DNA of 64,000 nt from Cephalopachus bancanus (GCA_027257055.1 JAPVLO010000056.1:2728001-2792000), one strand, 5' to 3'. Shown: positions 1 through 10,609, counted from the first letter of the stretch. Program-made: numbers and translations. The notes: generated by a model from the letters alone, not told the origin.

Positions 1-429
1 CATGCACTCAGTCTTGGGCAGGGTTGTGTGAGGAAGAGAGGTAAACAAGTCCCAAGCTTTTCTCAGTAGGCCTGTTTTCTGTAGTGTTATAGCAAAGCAA
101 TTCTGAAACAATCTGAGATGGATTGCAGGACTGAGCAAAAGAGTAAATGTACAGACTTTTTTAGGAGTCAAGGCTCTCAACTACGGGAAAGAAAATTAAA
201 ATAAAGAAAGAAAGAAGGCAGGAAAGAAGGCTATGGAAATAAGCTGGAAGTTATAGGTTTCAAAGTAAACTCATGATTTATAAAATATACATACATCTGT
301 ATATAAATATAAACAAGGTGAGCGTATGTATGTGTTAATATGCAAGGGTTTCCTAGCTCTGTTCACTAAAAGGACCTCGACATAAAGATACTCCAGTAAT
401 AATGAGCTACCTAATACTTAGATTTTGGT
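1..429. other. unassigned sequence
   Basis: I see no gene or recognisable repeat. A purine-rich GAAA-type tract lies near 195-232 and an AT-rich stretch near 280-320. Part of the right-hand end may belong to the L1M relic that follows. Confidence 0.5.
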
Positions 430-1685
430 TTATATTAACATTTTCCAGCAAAAGAAACCAGGGCTTCTTGGGGAAATGAGTGATTCCAGAGCAGGGGAAA
501 AGACAGGCATAAAAAAAAATCTTATTATTCCTGAAGATAAGGAAGTGCTCAAAATAAACATACAAACAAACAAACAAAAACTGATAAGGGAATGTCACAA
601 AGGACACAGAAGCCATCATGAAAGAGCTCCACAGACCTAATCGGAAACAATTTAAACACCAATATAATTAAGGGTGAGGATAAATAATAAACTATTGGGA
701 AAAAATGGGAATCTACGAATCCATACTGATGGCAGACAGACAAACAAATGGAGGTAAGAATGGAAAGCTGCTTTGCTTACAGCAGAACAGGTGCTGACTG
801 GTAAACACCAAGGGATGGCTAGAGGTATAAAATGAACATTCTGCAGTCATCAGAGTGAAGACTGGCCAGGAAAGAATCACCAACACATGCTAAATCCAGG
901 GAAAATTTTTTTATGAGGAACAGGATATTTGCAAATCCTAAACTGTCTTCCCACTTATTATTTATCAGTTCCAAGGGAAACTTTGTAATTAGACAGTGGA
1001 GAAACTGGACAATACCTTGATTAGGTTATCAAAATTAGCATCGATGAAAAGAGGCAGATGGATAGCGTGTGGTGCCCTTAGCGGAACACATCACTCTGCT
1101 GTAGGATGTAGTATTCTGGCCAGGAATGTAATCAGATTAGGCTTTTACAATGGGAGGGGGAGGTTTGTCTTTTTCAAAAACATAATAGAAAACAAAGAAA
1201 GGCTGTGGAAATACTTCAGGTGAAAAGATATTCAACAAATATAACAGCTACACAGGATCTTGTTATAAAGAAAATTATTGGGCCAGCTGACAAAGGTGAA
1301 TATGAATGGTTTATTAGGTGAAAATATCGTGTCAATGTTAAATTTATTTAATTTGAAAACTTTCCTGTGGTTATATACATATAAAATACCTGCTCTTAGG
1401 AAATACATACTAAATATTTAGAAGTAAAGGGCCAAGATATATACACCGTACATGCAGATAATTCAGAAAAAAATCTTATCTATATACATGAATGCATATA
1501 TGTGTGAGTATATACACATATATACATAAAGAAAGCAAAAACACCAAACTGATTAATCAAATAGAATGAAATACCAGCAGTTAGGTGAATCTAAGTAAAG
1601 GGCATAGGATGTTCTTTATTTATCTTATTCCTATAATTTTTTCCTGTAATTTTGAGATTATTTCCAAAGAATTTTTTTAAGACTA
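430..1685 (+). mobile_element. ancient L1M-type LINE-1, 3' end
   Basis: Non-coding 3' end of an old LINE-1. The last 400 bases have the layout of L1MC/L1ME 3' UTRs: a ctgtggttatat segment, ttaggaaatacatac, then aagtaaagggcc, a TA/TG-rich low-complexity run (about 1475-1530), ttaggtgaatct, and a terminal tttgagattatttccaaag. The upstream part (catcatgaaagagctccac near 613, aatataattaagggtgagg near 660) fits the same kind of 3' UTR but is more diverged. No ORF remains, so this is a dead, pre-primate copy. The exact subfamily and 5' limit are uncertain. Confidence 0.7.
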
Positions 1686-2000
1686 GCTCTGATCCTAACA
1701 CAAAGAAATATGTGACTAAGTCAATTCTGCCCTCACTTTTCTTCTAAGTTCAAACCCATTCCAGCTCCCTAGATGTCATGCTTTCTAACTCTCAGGGCTA
1801 GCTGAGTTTAAAATTAGTTTATGGCTGTCAGTCTTGATTACAGATTCCAACTCCACCCCTGTATCTGCCCAGACTGCCTGATTTGGCAAAAGTCTCTAAA
1901 TCAAGGTTGTGTGGACCAGGGCTCTTTCTCCCTGAGCTCTGAACTTCCTCTCTAGATTCTACAACCACTCAGATTTTTCATCCCACTGCCCCAATGCAGC
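1686..2000. other. unassigned sequence
   Basis: About 300 bases between an old L1M end and an Alu. I see no gene or identifiable repeat. Confidence 0.5.
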
Positions 2001-2300
2001 TTTTTTTTTTTTTTTTTTTTTTTGAGTTGGAGTCTCACTCTGTTGCCCAGACTGGAGTGCGGTGGCTGCTCTTGGCCACCGCTGCCTCGATCTGCTGGGC
2101 TCCGGTGATCCTTCCACCTCAGCCTTCCAAGTAGCTGGAACTACAGGCACGTGCTACCACACCCGGCTAATTTTTTAATTTATTGTAGAGATGAGGTCTC
2201 GCCAAGTTGCCCAGGAGGGTCTCGAACCCACTGGCTCAGGCAATCCACTCACCGCAGCCTCCCAAGGCGCGGGATTACAGGCTGAGCCACCGAGCCCGGC
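2001..2300 (-). mobile_element. full-length dimeric Alu SINE, lineage-specific type
   Basis: 7SL-derived SINE, transcribed by RNA polymerase III and moved by L1. Here it is reverse-complemented: a T23 tail at 2001-2023, then tgagttggagtctcactc, both monomers, and the 5' end (gagcccggc) near 2300. It has the lineage marks shared with the other young copies here: cttccaagtagctggaac (complement of acttggaaggctgag), gagatgaggtctcgccaag, and gagttggagtctcac (complement of gagactccaactc). A further T19 run follows directly at 2301-2319, so both ends abut T runs and a target-site duplication cannot be read. Confidence 0.92.
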
Positions 2301-2319
2301 TTTTTTTTTTTTTTTTTTT

Positions 2320-3990
2320 AAAGTTACTCAACCAAAGTAGGCCTTTTGTAGATTAACTCCCTGGGACTATGTCATTAACCCATCAAATTTTTTTTTTTCC
2401 CCAAACATGTCAGGGGCCATCTGATCTTATCCAGGCAATTTAGAAAAGGCCTAAAATTCCCCCATTCTGCACATTTGTTCTTTTCAGGGTCAAGACAACA
2501 GGAAAAGGTAAGGATTTGCTGAAAACCTGCTGTGGGTGTAAGAGGTATGAATGCTGTAGAAACTTTTGGCAGAATGATATTCAAAGATGCTTCATCTCTC
2601 TACTAATAAAGGACCAAACATTCAAACACATGTACAGCCATCACCTGCTTTGACCATTTTAAGAAAAATAATACATTGATAAAATGTACCCCTGGTTTTA
2701 AAACTTTTAAGACCATACAATGGATAAATTTACCACATCAGTATAGACCCAGTCAAGGCTGTCTTGCCATAACCGTATCAAGAAAGGGGAGAAAAGTCAC
2801 AAAGAGGCATTGCTTGGCATGAGAACTCATCTTTATTATGTTGCACTGTTGGTTATGTTGACCCTACTTTATGGAGGGCAAAAACAAAAAACAAAACAAA
2901 ACAGAATATCAGACAGCTTATAGAAAACCTATAGCAGGATGAACTACATAAACAAGAAAACAAAAGCAAAGGGACACAAATAATGAAGATGAAGGCATGA
3001 ATAAGAATAGGACACCAGAAAACCTATACAGTTCCAGAAAATAGGCCATAACTTTGGCTATGGGATTCCTAGAAGCAAAAGCAAGGAGAGAAATATGACT
3101 AATTGCAGTTTCACACAGTTTATAATCAGAACATTTTCTTCTCTTTTGCACCAGAAGTGGAGAAAGAAAAGTATCACCAGACTTTCATGAAATCAACACT
3201 GCAAGGTATCATATAGGTTAACGTAAGCGATGTCTACAAAATTCCAACAGAGATTGCTCAGTGTCCTCAACATATGCTGGAATCATAATACACTGAGAGT
3301 ATAATATTAATATTTTTAAATAGGGTCAAAAATGTGACCCACATTTAAATTATTTGTAAATAAGGCATATTTTCTGTTAACTAAATCAAAAAATAAATAA
3401 ATGGGATCCTACTATATAGTATCTGGTAGTCTGACATTTCTAGGGTAAAAATGGAGAAGTAAACAAACTAATCTGTTTATCAGCTGACTCATCTTAAAAT
3501 GGGACAATAATGGAATAATCACATGGGTTTATGTGAAAGTATTTTTTGGAAAAATAATATGCTATGTTCCAGAAGAAAGGCACTCTTACTATTCAGATAT
3601 TATTCAATCTTCAGGGAGGCAATTATGGTGGGAACAAAATGTGTTTCTTTAATCAAACTCAAAGCTAACAAAAGTCAGAAACAGGCTTTAGCAATATTAA
3701 AGGACTTTATATGACAGCAACATGGTATATTTAGGAACATTTCATTTAACTAATGGAGCACAGTTTCATTAAGTATTTATTGCACCATGAAAATTCATTG
3801 CATAAACTCTTAGGATATCAGAAAAAAAAAACATGTGTCTAACCCTAAAATAATTCCATCAATGTTTTCAATATTTGAGACCTCAGTTCCATCCTGCCTT
3901 CTAAAATCCTCAACTCTAATTTTACAAAAATGTGTCTATCAGTAGGTGGCAGAATCTAAAACAGCAAGCTGTCCAAGGGGCTGGATGGGG
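2320..3990. other. unassigned AT-rich sequence
   Basis: About 1.7 kb without a gene. Every ORF in it is short and featureless. An A-rich run (caaaaacaaaacaaaac-like) lies near 2880-2905 and AT-rich DNA at 3290-3400. It could include decayed L1 or DNA-transposon sequence that I cannot name. Confidence 0.45.
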
Positions 3991-3999
3991 AGTCCTGCC

Positions 4000-4165
4000 T
4001 GTCTCCATCACTGACTGCCTATATAGGTTTAGACACTTCAGCTGTTTAGCCACTATGAGCCTCAATTTCTTCAACTGTAAAATGGGTTTGCCTCTTTATC
4101 CCATTAGGTTTATAGGAGACCAAAATGAACAAACCTATATAAAATGTCACAGCTGCTTGCCTTGT
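4000..4165 (+). mobile_element. MIR SINE relic
   Basis: tRNA-derived mammalian-wide SINE with the MIR core and tail in order: ggtttagacacttcagctg, then cctcaatttcttcaactgt, then aaaatgggtttgcctc. This is the usual ...cctcagtttcctcatctgtaaaatggg... block, diverged. An ancient, inactive fossil. Confidence 0.7.
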
Positions 4166-4179
4166 GTTCAGCTCATACT

Positions 4180-4350
4180 CCCCTCCCACCTTCCCCTCTC
4201 TCCTCATCCTTATTCCCTATCCTATAATACAGCTGTGTGCCTGTCTCCCCAGTTAGGCCTTAAATCACCCCAACCCTGAGTGGGAATGGGACCCATTCAC
4301 CTTTACATCCCACCAAACCTGCACAGGGCCTGACACATTGTATGGCTGGC
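4180..4350 (+). mobile_element. possible L2 LINE 3' end
   Basis: The order tgtctccccagttaggcc, then aacctgcacagggcctg, then acacattgtatggctggc resembles the L2 3' tail (stop region, then ...cagtgcctggcacatagtag...). It is strongly diverged and ends at an A-rich run. The call is tentative. Confidence 0.4.
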
Positions 4351-4394
4351 AAAAAAAAAAAAAAAACATTTAAACAAGAAAGCAAATTCACTTA

Positions 4395-4930
4395 ATCATT
4401 GAACCAGTGGTGATTAGACACATATTCTTTGGTAAATCACTGTTCCAGATGCTCAGGAAGAGATAAACATGATACAGTCCCAACCTCAAGAAGTTCAACT
4501 TGTTATTAGGAAGGCAATCAGGGACAATAGCATGGCATGATAGAAATTGATATGAGGGAAATCACAGAATTCTCCAGGGATGCAGAAGATAGGCACCAAC
4601 CTCAACCAGGGGCCAAACACTGGTGGTAGGGAGAGGTGGAGTTAATAACAGGGACTCTGAGGGAAGACTTCTTATTAATAGAAGAGGATACCCTTAAACT
4701 GAGTTCTAGAGGAGTAGCAAATGTGATAGTCACATTAAGAAGAAAACCTGTGGAGGCTGGCATGAAAGACTGAGAAGACATAGCCAATCCTGGGAACTCA
4801 AACAGTTTATCACAGCTAGGGAATCACAAACAGTGAGTCTGCAGAAGGACATACAGGCCAGGGTTTGGTGGGCCTTCAAGCCCTTCCAGAGAAGAGCTTG
4901 AAAAGGATCCTATAGGCCTAGGGGGCGTGG
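4395..4930 (-). mobile_element. L2 LINE relic
   Basis: Antisense to the L2 3' region. Reading along +: ctgttccagatgctcagga, aacatgatacagtcccaac, ctcaagaagttcaacttg, then gagggaagacttcttatta, ccttaaactgagttctagag and gaagagcttgaaaaggatc. These follow the order of the L2 C-terminal coding and 3' region on the opposite strand. No reading frame survives. Confidence 0.55.
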
Positions 4931-4934
4931 AACC

Positions 4935-5700
4935 CAGGGAGGGCTCAAGAAAGTCCACGGGGGCGAGGAAGTCAAACTGCAATACCGATGCGTAGTTTTA
5001 TCTAAAATATATAGTTTATTTCTTTAATATGCAGATTAACAGTAGCACATGTATGTAAGTTCATATACAGAAACGTATACACTGCATACGTGCAGAACTC
5101 AAAATTCATTTGGGTAACGGGCCACCACAGTGGCGTAACAGAGGAGAAACTGATACAGTTTAAAGTTCCTTCAAGATGGTGCTGGTGCTAGTCTAGGGGT
5201 CACCCAGGTACTGCAGGCCAAGACAGAGACGGCTGCATGAATGGAGTTACCAAGTCTAAAGCTTATGCGCTTCCATTTTCCTTTCCAAAGAGGTCCTAGG
5301 TCAATGAATCGTCAGGAAAAAAGTAAAAGGCAAACATCTCCAACTCCTCCAGAACACAGTCATTAAATCACAGTCTGTCAATCAAATTGGTTCAATAAAT
5401 TTCCTCAGCAGTGACTCTGTGCGAAGCAGACCCTGCAGATGCTAGAGGTACTGAAAGAGAAGAACCATGGCCTGGCCACTGCTACAGACTCCAGGGGCAG
5501 GGTCTAGCCTCAGGCAGTCATCACACCTGTTCCCCAGACACAGATGCTAAAGGGACACCTCCCTCATCGGCCTTTGTAGCCAGGATGCCATTCTTCCAGA
5601 TGCGGAGGCGGGCACACTGTGTTTATTTGCTCTCGGAGGCTGAACGCCCTCTATGCTTGTCCCTGTCTCTCCCACAATGTGTTTGCCTAACGTGAACTAT
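4935..5700. other. unassigned sequence
   Basis: No gene or clear repeat. A 94-codon open frame at 5411-5695 has no signal, motif or family resemblance that I can see, and lies where GC content is locally higher. I treat it as chance. Confidence 0.45.
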
Positions 5701-6540
5701 TGCTGTTCCCTGGGGTCTTGCAGGAAGGAGAGACAAGTGTTTAATGAGGCCCTCCCTGTGAAGGGGATTTTAAATAAACAAATGCTGAATTCGGCAGCTT
5801 CACCTGCTGATTTGCCTAAAATATATAACGCCATTATTTACTCTCCCTTCCACAAGCTGCATTTCATTATCTTCAAAGTTGACAATGGGAAATAGAACAA
5901 CACAGTCAACAACGTAAGCAGCAAGCCTCAAGAGCATGCAACAGATGTCCCCAAGCTGCCGCCTGGCTTGGAAGATGGCTCTGGGCAGGGACTCATCCCA
6001 AAGCCATCCACGTTCCAGATACTTTCCGGATCCCAAAGGCCATCGATCAGCTCCTCCTGCAAAAGCCCTGCCCGCTGGCCCCACTTGAGGTCCCTGCTAA
6101 TAGACGCCACCTTCTTTTCCCAGCCAAGGGAGATGAGAGATGGGAGACGTGCTTTTTCCCACCGCTGACATCCTGTTTTTCTTCCTTCTCTTCTCAAACA
6201 TCAATTTTTTTTAACCACCTTCCTTTTGACAAAAAAGGGCCATCATCTTCCTTTAGTTCACTAATGATTTGCTAGTCCAATCTCAATTACCGTAAAATGG
6301 ATACACGGATGGCTCAAATTTTCTCCACAAAAGGATCTGTACTTGATGGGAAGCAACCCAATTTCCACAATTATTTCCCTGACAAAAAGCGCACGCAACA
6401 GCGATAACCGGGGGGCTGTGTTTTCCTGGAGCCATAAATGAGAATGGATGCTCTGACAAAGGATGTCTTTTTGTTGTTGTTGTTTCCTGATTTGTGAATG
6501 TATTTATTTGAACCATCTCACAAAAACATAAAATTCAATC
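5700..6540. promoter_or_regulatory. repeat-free stretch, candidate conserved non-coding element
   Basis: About 840 bases with no recognisable transposon, in a window where most 800-base intervals contain several. It holds homeodomain-like and bZIP-like words, such as aaatgctgaattcggcagc near 5779, catttcattatcttcaaag near 5862 and actaatgatttgctag near 6260, plus a few intact CpGs. That texture is typical of distal enhancers, but the sequence alone does not prove function. It could simply be unique DNA whose repeats have decayed beyond recognition. Confidence 0.3.
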
Positions 6541-6717
6541 ACACTTGGAAAATAATGAGCAAATCAACAATGCGGAAAGCCTCCTCACAGTTTCACCAAG
6601 CAAACCCCTACGAATCTCACTTCCAGCTCCCCTCCGTGGGGAAGGCTTCCCTGGTCACCTACCTGTGCTCTCCCCCTGAACACCACACCACACCTCTACT
6701 TAAAGTAAGACAGCACG

Positions 6718-6829
6718 GAGTGGAGGCTCCCAAACGTCCCTGCACATTGCAGTTACCCGAGGAGCTGCCACCTGCCCCCGGATTCTCATTGACATGGTCT
6801 GAGGTGCAACCTGGGATCTGGGATGTTTA
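6718..6829 (+). mobile_element. hAT-Charlie MITE (MER5-like), 5' part
   Basis: Non-autonomous hAT DNA transposon relic. The segment ggaggctcccaaacgtccct, gcacattgcagttacccg, then gtctgaggtgcaacctggga matches the MER5-type plan (subterminal ...ctcaaac..., central ggtctggggtgcggcctggg-like block). It is broken at 6830 by an Alu monomer and resumes at 7003. Confidence 0.6.
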
Positions 6830-6992
6830 TTTTTTCAGAGACAAGATCTCACTCTGTCACCCAGACTGGAGGTATAGCGATCTGATCATAGCTCACTGCA
6901 GACTCAAACTCTTGGGCACAAGCAATCCTCCTACCTCAGTCTCCTGAGTAGCTGGGGTTACCAGCATGAGGCACCATACCTTGCTAGGCACT
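6830..6992 (-). mobile_element. Alu monomer (FLAM/FRAM-like) or AluJ arm
   Basis: Single Alu arm in reverse complement: gagacaagatctcactctg, then tgatcatagctcactgcag, then ctcctgagtagctgggg. The second arm is absent. Near-matching direct repeats gggatgttta (6820-6829) and ggggtgttta (6993-7002) flank it, 9 of 10 identical, and read as the target-site duplication. It therefore landed as a monomer-length insertion inside an older hAT MITE. Confidence 0.75.
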
Positions 6993-7002
6993 GGGGTGTT
7001 TA

Positions 7003-7045
7003 AAAGCTACCCAGGTGATTCTAAAATGCAGCCAGGTGTGGAAAA
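7003..7045 (+). mobile_element. hAT-Charlie MITE (MER5-like), 3' part
   Basis: Continuation of the element starting at 6718: aaaagctacccaggtgattc, then aaatgcagccaggtgtgg. This is the MER5-type ...ctccccaggtgattct... end. The two halves join cleanly if the Alu monomer is removed. Confidence 0.6.
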
Positions 7046-7254
7046 CACAGGAATAAACATTAAGAGAAACCACATGAGCCTCAGAGCCAGCAAGAATCTA
7101 TTCAGTACTTGGGCAGGGCTGGGCATGTTAGAGTATTTAACACCCCTGGGCCTGAAAGTGTTCACTGAAAAATGCGATGACTCAGAATACATACCCCATA
7201 TGATTACTGTTTTAAATGTAATCTATATAAAACTACTATCACATAGTGGTAAGT
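7046..7254. other. unassigned sequence
   Basis: No gene or recognised repeat. An open frame at 6966-7304 runs through the MITE, this stretch and the LTR, so it is chance. Confidence 0.4.
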
Positions 7255-7261
7255 GCTGTGG

Positions 7262-7325
7262 AAGGCAGAAAATATGCTTCCCCCCAAAGGTGTTCATGCC
7301 TTAATCACTGGAATATGATGCAGAT
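7262..7325 (+). mobile_element. MaLR (MLT1-like) LTR fragment
   Basis: The order gaaggcagaaaatatgcttc, ccccaaaggtgttcatgcc, ttaatcactggaatatg is the start of an MLT1-class solo LTR (...aatggcccccaaagatgtcc... type). Only about 60 bases remain. Together with the next element it may be the 5' LTR of one degraded MaLR provirus. Confidence 0.6.
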
Positions 7326-7545
7326 AACTGAGAGAATGAAAATGGGAACTTCTGAACTAACGAGATTTGGATAAGATTTGAAGCTTTTAACTGATGAAAC
7401 CAGAGGGACTCTGGGATGGGGTAAATGCATATTACATGCATGATAAATATTTGGAGCTGGAGGATGGGCAGTGGCAGACAGAGTAACCCCACAGATGCCT
7501 CCTCCCTAGTCCCTGGAACATGTGAGTATGTTGTGTCATATGGCA
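7326..7545 (+). mobile_element. MaLR internal end plus 3' LTR start
   Basis: From 7326 to about 7465 the text gagatttggataagatttg, then gggactctgggatggggtaa, then aatatttggagctggagg resembles the non-coding tail of MaLR internal sequence. At about 7468 it passes into a second LTR start: cagtggcagacagagtaacc, ctccctagtccctggaac, atgtgagtatgttgtgtc. The LTR breaks off near 7545. There is no gag, pol or env coding. An ancient, non-functional endogenous retroelement relic. Confidence 0.6.
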
Positions 7546-8290
7546 AAGGAGCTGTGCGTGTTGCTGCCCTGCTGTCTGTGCCACCCTTCATCCCAGCCGA
7601 GTTCCAGCTGATTGGGCCTGGGGCAGATCCCTCCCCCAAAGACAATTTATTGCCTGACCAGCAGCCGCAGCTCAGCCTGGAGAAAGAACTATGTCCAAGT
7701 TGGATATACAAGAAGATATGCATATTCTCTCTTGCAAGAATTTAAACTTGTGAATATAGGCTCTGTCCACAAGTTGAGGGACCAGAAGTGAAAAGATGCA
7801 CAGGGAGAAGCCAGGTGGAATCAAGGCCATGACTTAGGAGGAGTTATGAGTTAGCAAAAGTGAGGACTATCAGAAGTCACCAGGTAGAGAAATAATATAG
7901 AAATAAGAGAGTGGAAATTTCCAGTAGAAGTAGAAACTGAAGGTACCCAACAGCAGAGAGTAAACAAAATCCTGCGTAATGGGAACATGATAACCTAGTC
8001 CCAAGAGATATCCAGGATCCTTCCTGTTAGGAAATCATGTCCCAGTCTCCATGAGGCCAGGCTTCATGGCTATTCCTAACACCAGAAAAATTCCTCCTTG
8101 CTTTACTGTTGTGTACAGCCTTACAATGCCACACTCCTCCTTACTGAGGAGGCCTGCAAGAGCCTGAAGTTCACACTCCAGTGCATACCTATACCTAGTA
8201 CCTGCACCCTTAAAGATATCATTGTTCATATCTTGTGTCTGACAAAGAGAAGAACACAAAAATGTCAGAGTCTCATGGACTTGCCTTGGG
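7546..8290. other. unassigned sequence
   Basis: No gene or confident repeat. Opposed 92- and 68-codon open frames at 8035-8313 are mutually antisense and carry no motif, so they are chance. The first 200 bases may be more of the LTR, too diverged to follow. Confidence 0.4.
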
Positions 8291-8294
8291 ATTT

Positions 8295-8470
8295 CAAATT
8301 GTAGCTCCGCCAAGTCCCAGATATGTGACCTTCAGCAAGTCTCTTGAAGTCTTTGAGCCTCAATTTCCACCTTTGTAAAGCTGGGAAATTCATACCTTAT
8401 CCATAAGGTTGCCAAGTAGAATAAATAAGGTAATACATGCAAATTGCCTGGTACTAGAGGAGGTATTCAT
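8295..8470 (+). mobile_element. MIR SINE relic
   Basis: MIR order is clear: tccgccaagtcccagatatg, tgaccttcagcaagtctctt, ttgagcctcaatttccacc, tttgtaaagctgggaaat, then aataaggtaatacatgcaaa. The sense orientation matches the tRNA-derived head-to-tail direction. Confidence 0.8.
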
Positions 8471-8865
8471 TACACATTGTTTGCCTTCCTTCCCCCTATT
8501 TCATTTGCATATACTTCTTCGGAATGAAAACAGAGAAGTTTCTGATATTTATTTGCCATACCATATGCCTATTGGTTATTCAACGCACGTTTGTCAAAAT
8601 AAATTAGGAAACAATTACCAAAGTACTGCTTCTGCTATTATATGAGATCAGATGTGTTCACTTTTAGCCCGTCCTTCAGGTTTGAGTTCAGCCTGTCTCC
8701 CCAAACTCACACTTCTGGTCCTCATCCTTATGTGAAAGACATGCTACAGCCAGACCAAGTTGGTCACAGAGCCCAGAGCACACCATGGTCATCCAAAGTC
8801 ACACCTCCTCTCCTGTTCAAACTCAGCTCATCCTTAGAGGTCTCAGGAAGAAGCAGATGGTAAAC
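8471..8865. other. unassigned sequence
   Basis: No gene and no recognisable repeat. The open frames here (8409-8645, 8642-8863) contain no domain that I can see. Confidence 0.4.
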
Positions 8866-9080
8866 TCACATTAAGGTTATTCCAGAAGACTTAATAAAGG
8901 GGTTATTTACATAAGGGTGGGCTGGGTTGAAGAGAAATCCTAAAGCACAGTGCAGTATCCCAGGGACAGAAGGGACAGAAACAGCAGAATGGAATCGTTA
9001 CTCCTCTGAAGCCTGAGGGGATGAGAGGAGGGAGGGGCTACCACAACCAGGAGGGAACCCGGTAGAGAGAGCTGTCTTGG
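8866..9080. other. possible unnamed old repeat
   Basis: The stretch attccagaagacttaataaa, ggggttatttacataaggg, ctaaagcacagtgcagtatc has the feel of a dispersed mammalian repeat (a gagggaaccgcagggcagagtgcag-like family), but I cannot name it. It ends where the LINE-1 sequences begin. Confidence 0.3.
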
Positions 9081-9093
9081 AGGGAGCAACATC
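9081..9093 (+). mobile_element. old L1, fragment left of the younger insertion
   Basis: The word gagcaacatc continues directly into agtaaccacgattgcag at 9734 once the younger L1 is removed. It matches ...caacatcactaatcat... of L1 ORF2. The same bases serve as the left target-site duplication of the younger L1. Confidence 0.55.
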
Positions 9094-9722
9094 CATGTGC
9101 AGGTATCTTTTTCATAGAGTGATTTGAGTTCTTCTGGGTATATTCCCAGTAGGGGGATTGTGGGGTCATATGGAAGGTTGATTTTTAGAACTTTTAGGAA
9201 TTGCCACACTGATTTCCACAGAGGCTGTACTAGTTTATTCCCACCAACAGTGTAGAAGTGTTCCCTTTTCACCACATCCTCTCCGGCAACTGTTATTTTT
9301 TGAGTTATTTATGATGGCCATTCTGACTGGAGTTAGGTGGTATCTCAGTGTAGTCTTAGTTTGCATCTCCTTGATGACTAGTGAGGCTAAACATTTTTTC
9401 ATGTGTCTGTTGGCTGCTCATATGTCTTCTTTTGAGAAGTGTCTGTTCATATCTTTTGCCCACTTTGTAATGGGGTTGTTTGTTTTTTTCTTTTCACAGA
9501 AACAAAGATCTGTGTTCCACATGTTCTCACTCATAAGCGGACCTTGAACAACTACCATAACACTGTAAGAAAAGGATTGACAGTGGCGGAAAACTACTGG
9601 TGGGGGGGCAGGGAGGTGGGATTAGTGGTAGTCAATATCTGTCTGGGGAAGGGGGCATACTCATCAACAAGGGTACCTGTACAATGAAATTTTAAAATAA
9701 AATTTTATATAATTATAAAAAA
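9094..9722 (+). mobile_element. 5'-inverted young L1 (twin-priming structure)
   Basis: 9094 to about 9494 is LINE-1 ORF2 C-terminal sequence in antisense. The minus-strand frame at 8940-9275 includes [19 protein letters not shown] and [20 protein letters not shown], hallmarks of the ORF2 C-terminal region. From about 9495 the sequence flips to sense: cacagaaacaaagatctgtg, gttctcactcataagcggac, then the 3' UTR and an A/T-rich tail. Direct repeats ggagcaacatc at 9083-9093 and 9723-9733 enclose the whole unit, so this is one insertion with an inverted 5' arm. ORF2 bases between the two arms are missing. It cannot encode a working protein. Confidence 0.88.
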
Positions 9723-9733
9723 GGAGCAACATC

Positions 9734-10372
9734 AGTAACCACGATTGCAGAGAAATGCAAATAAAACTACAATGAGATACCATCTCACACCTGCCAGAAT
9801 GTCTATTGTTAAAAAGTCAAAAACAACTTTGTGTTGGGAGGCTGTGGAGAAAAGGGAATGCTCATACACCGTTGGTGGAAATGGAAACTAGTTCAGCCCC
9901 CTTGGAAAGCAGCTTGGAAACTTCTCAGAGAACTAAACACAGATTTACCATTCGATCCAGCAATCTCACTACTGGGTATACACCCAAAGGAGCATAAATC
10001 GTTCTAAAAAAAAAACAACCCTTGTATTTGTATGTTTATAACAGCCTAATCACAATAGTAAAAACATGGAACCAACTTAGGTGGACTGGATAGAGAAATG
10101 TGGCATATGTACCCATGGAATACTGCACAGCCATTAGGAAGAAGGAAACTGTGTCATTTGCAGTAACATGGATGCAGCTGGAGGCCATTATTCTAAGCAA
10201 ATTAACACAGAAACAGAAAACCAAATGCCACATCTTCTCACTTAAAGGTGGGAGCTAAATATAGTACACATGGTCCTAAGGATGGGAACAACAGAAGCTG
10301 GAGACTCCCAAAGAGGGGCAAGAGGGAGGAGGACAAGTGTTGAAAAACTTCTCATTGGGTACCATGGGCACC
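9734..10372 (+). mobile_element. older L1 ORF2 end and 3' UTR
   Basis: Sense L1 relic: gagaaatgcaaataaaactac, caatgagataccatctcac, ttggtggaaatggaaac, atccagcaatctcactac, tgggtatacacccaaagg, gtggcatatgtacccatgg, tgcacagccattaggaag, then ggtgggagctaaatatag. The frame at 9806-9997 keeps part of the ORF2 C-terminus, interrupted by frameshifts. It stops near 10372 before any poly(A) and abuts a MIR. It is more diverged than the L1 inserted at its left end. Confidence 0.85.
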
Positions 10373-10375
10373 ATG

Positions 10376-10525
10376 GTCATGTTCTGTGCTGAGCACTGCA
10401 CACATTAACTCTTCTCAATTTGGGAAACTAAGTATTATCATTACCATTCTGCAGTAGTGGAAATTGAGGCCCAGAATTGATGAAGTATCAAGTCCCACGT
10501 CCCATTCCTAGAATGAATCCAGATC
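10376..10525 (-). mobile_element. MIR SINE relic
   Basis: MIR in antisense: gctgagcactgcacacatta, actcttctcaatttggg, attatcattaccattctgca, then ggaaattgaggcccagaat. This is the complement of ...cctcagtttcc...aatgg.... Confidence 0.7.
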
Positions 10526-10609
10526 TAGAACCCAAGTGTATCTGAAAAATATTATAATATTTCCATAAAATCATCCTGGTTTGCAAAAAATGTTATTTTT
10601 CTATCTACC

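Noticed and set aside
6498..6947. 149-codon plus-strand frame
   Set aside because: It crosses unique DNA, a MITE and an antisense Alu monomer; its C-terminus is the usual Alu-derived wording.
7301..7723. 140-codon minus-strand frame
   Set aside because: Antisense to MaLR LTR and internal sequence; no family resemblance.
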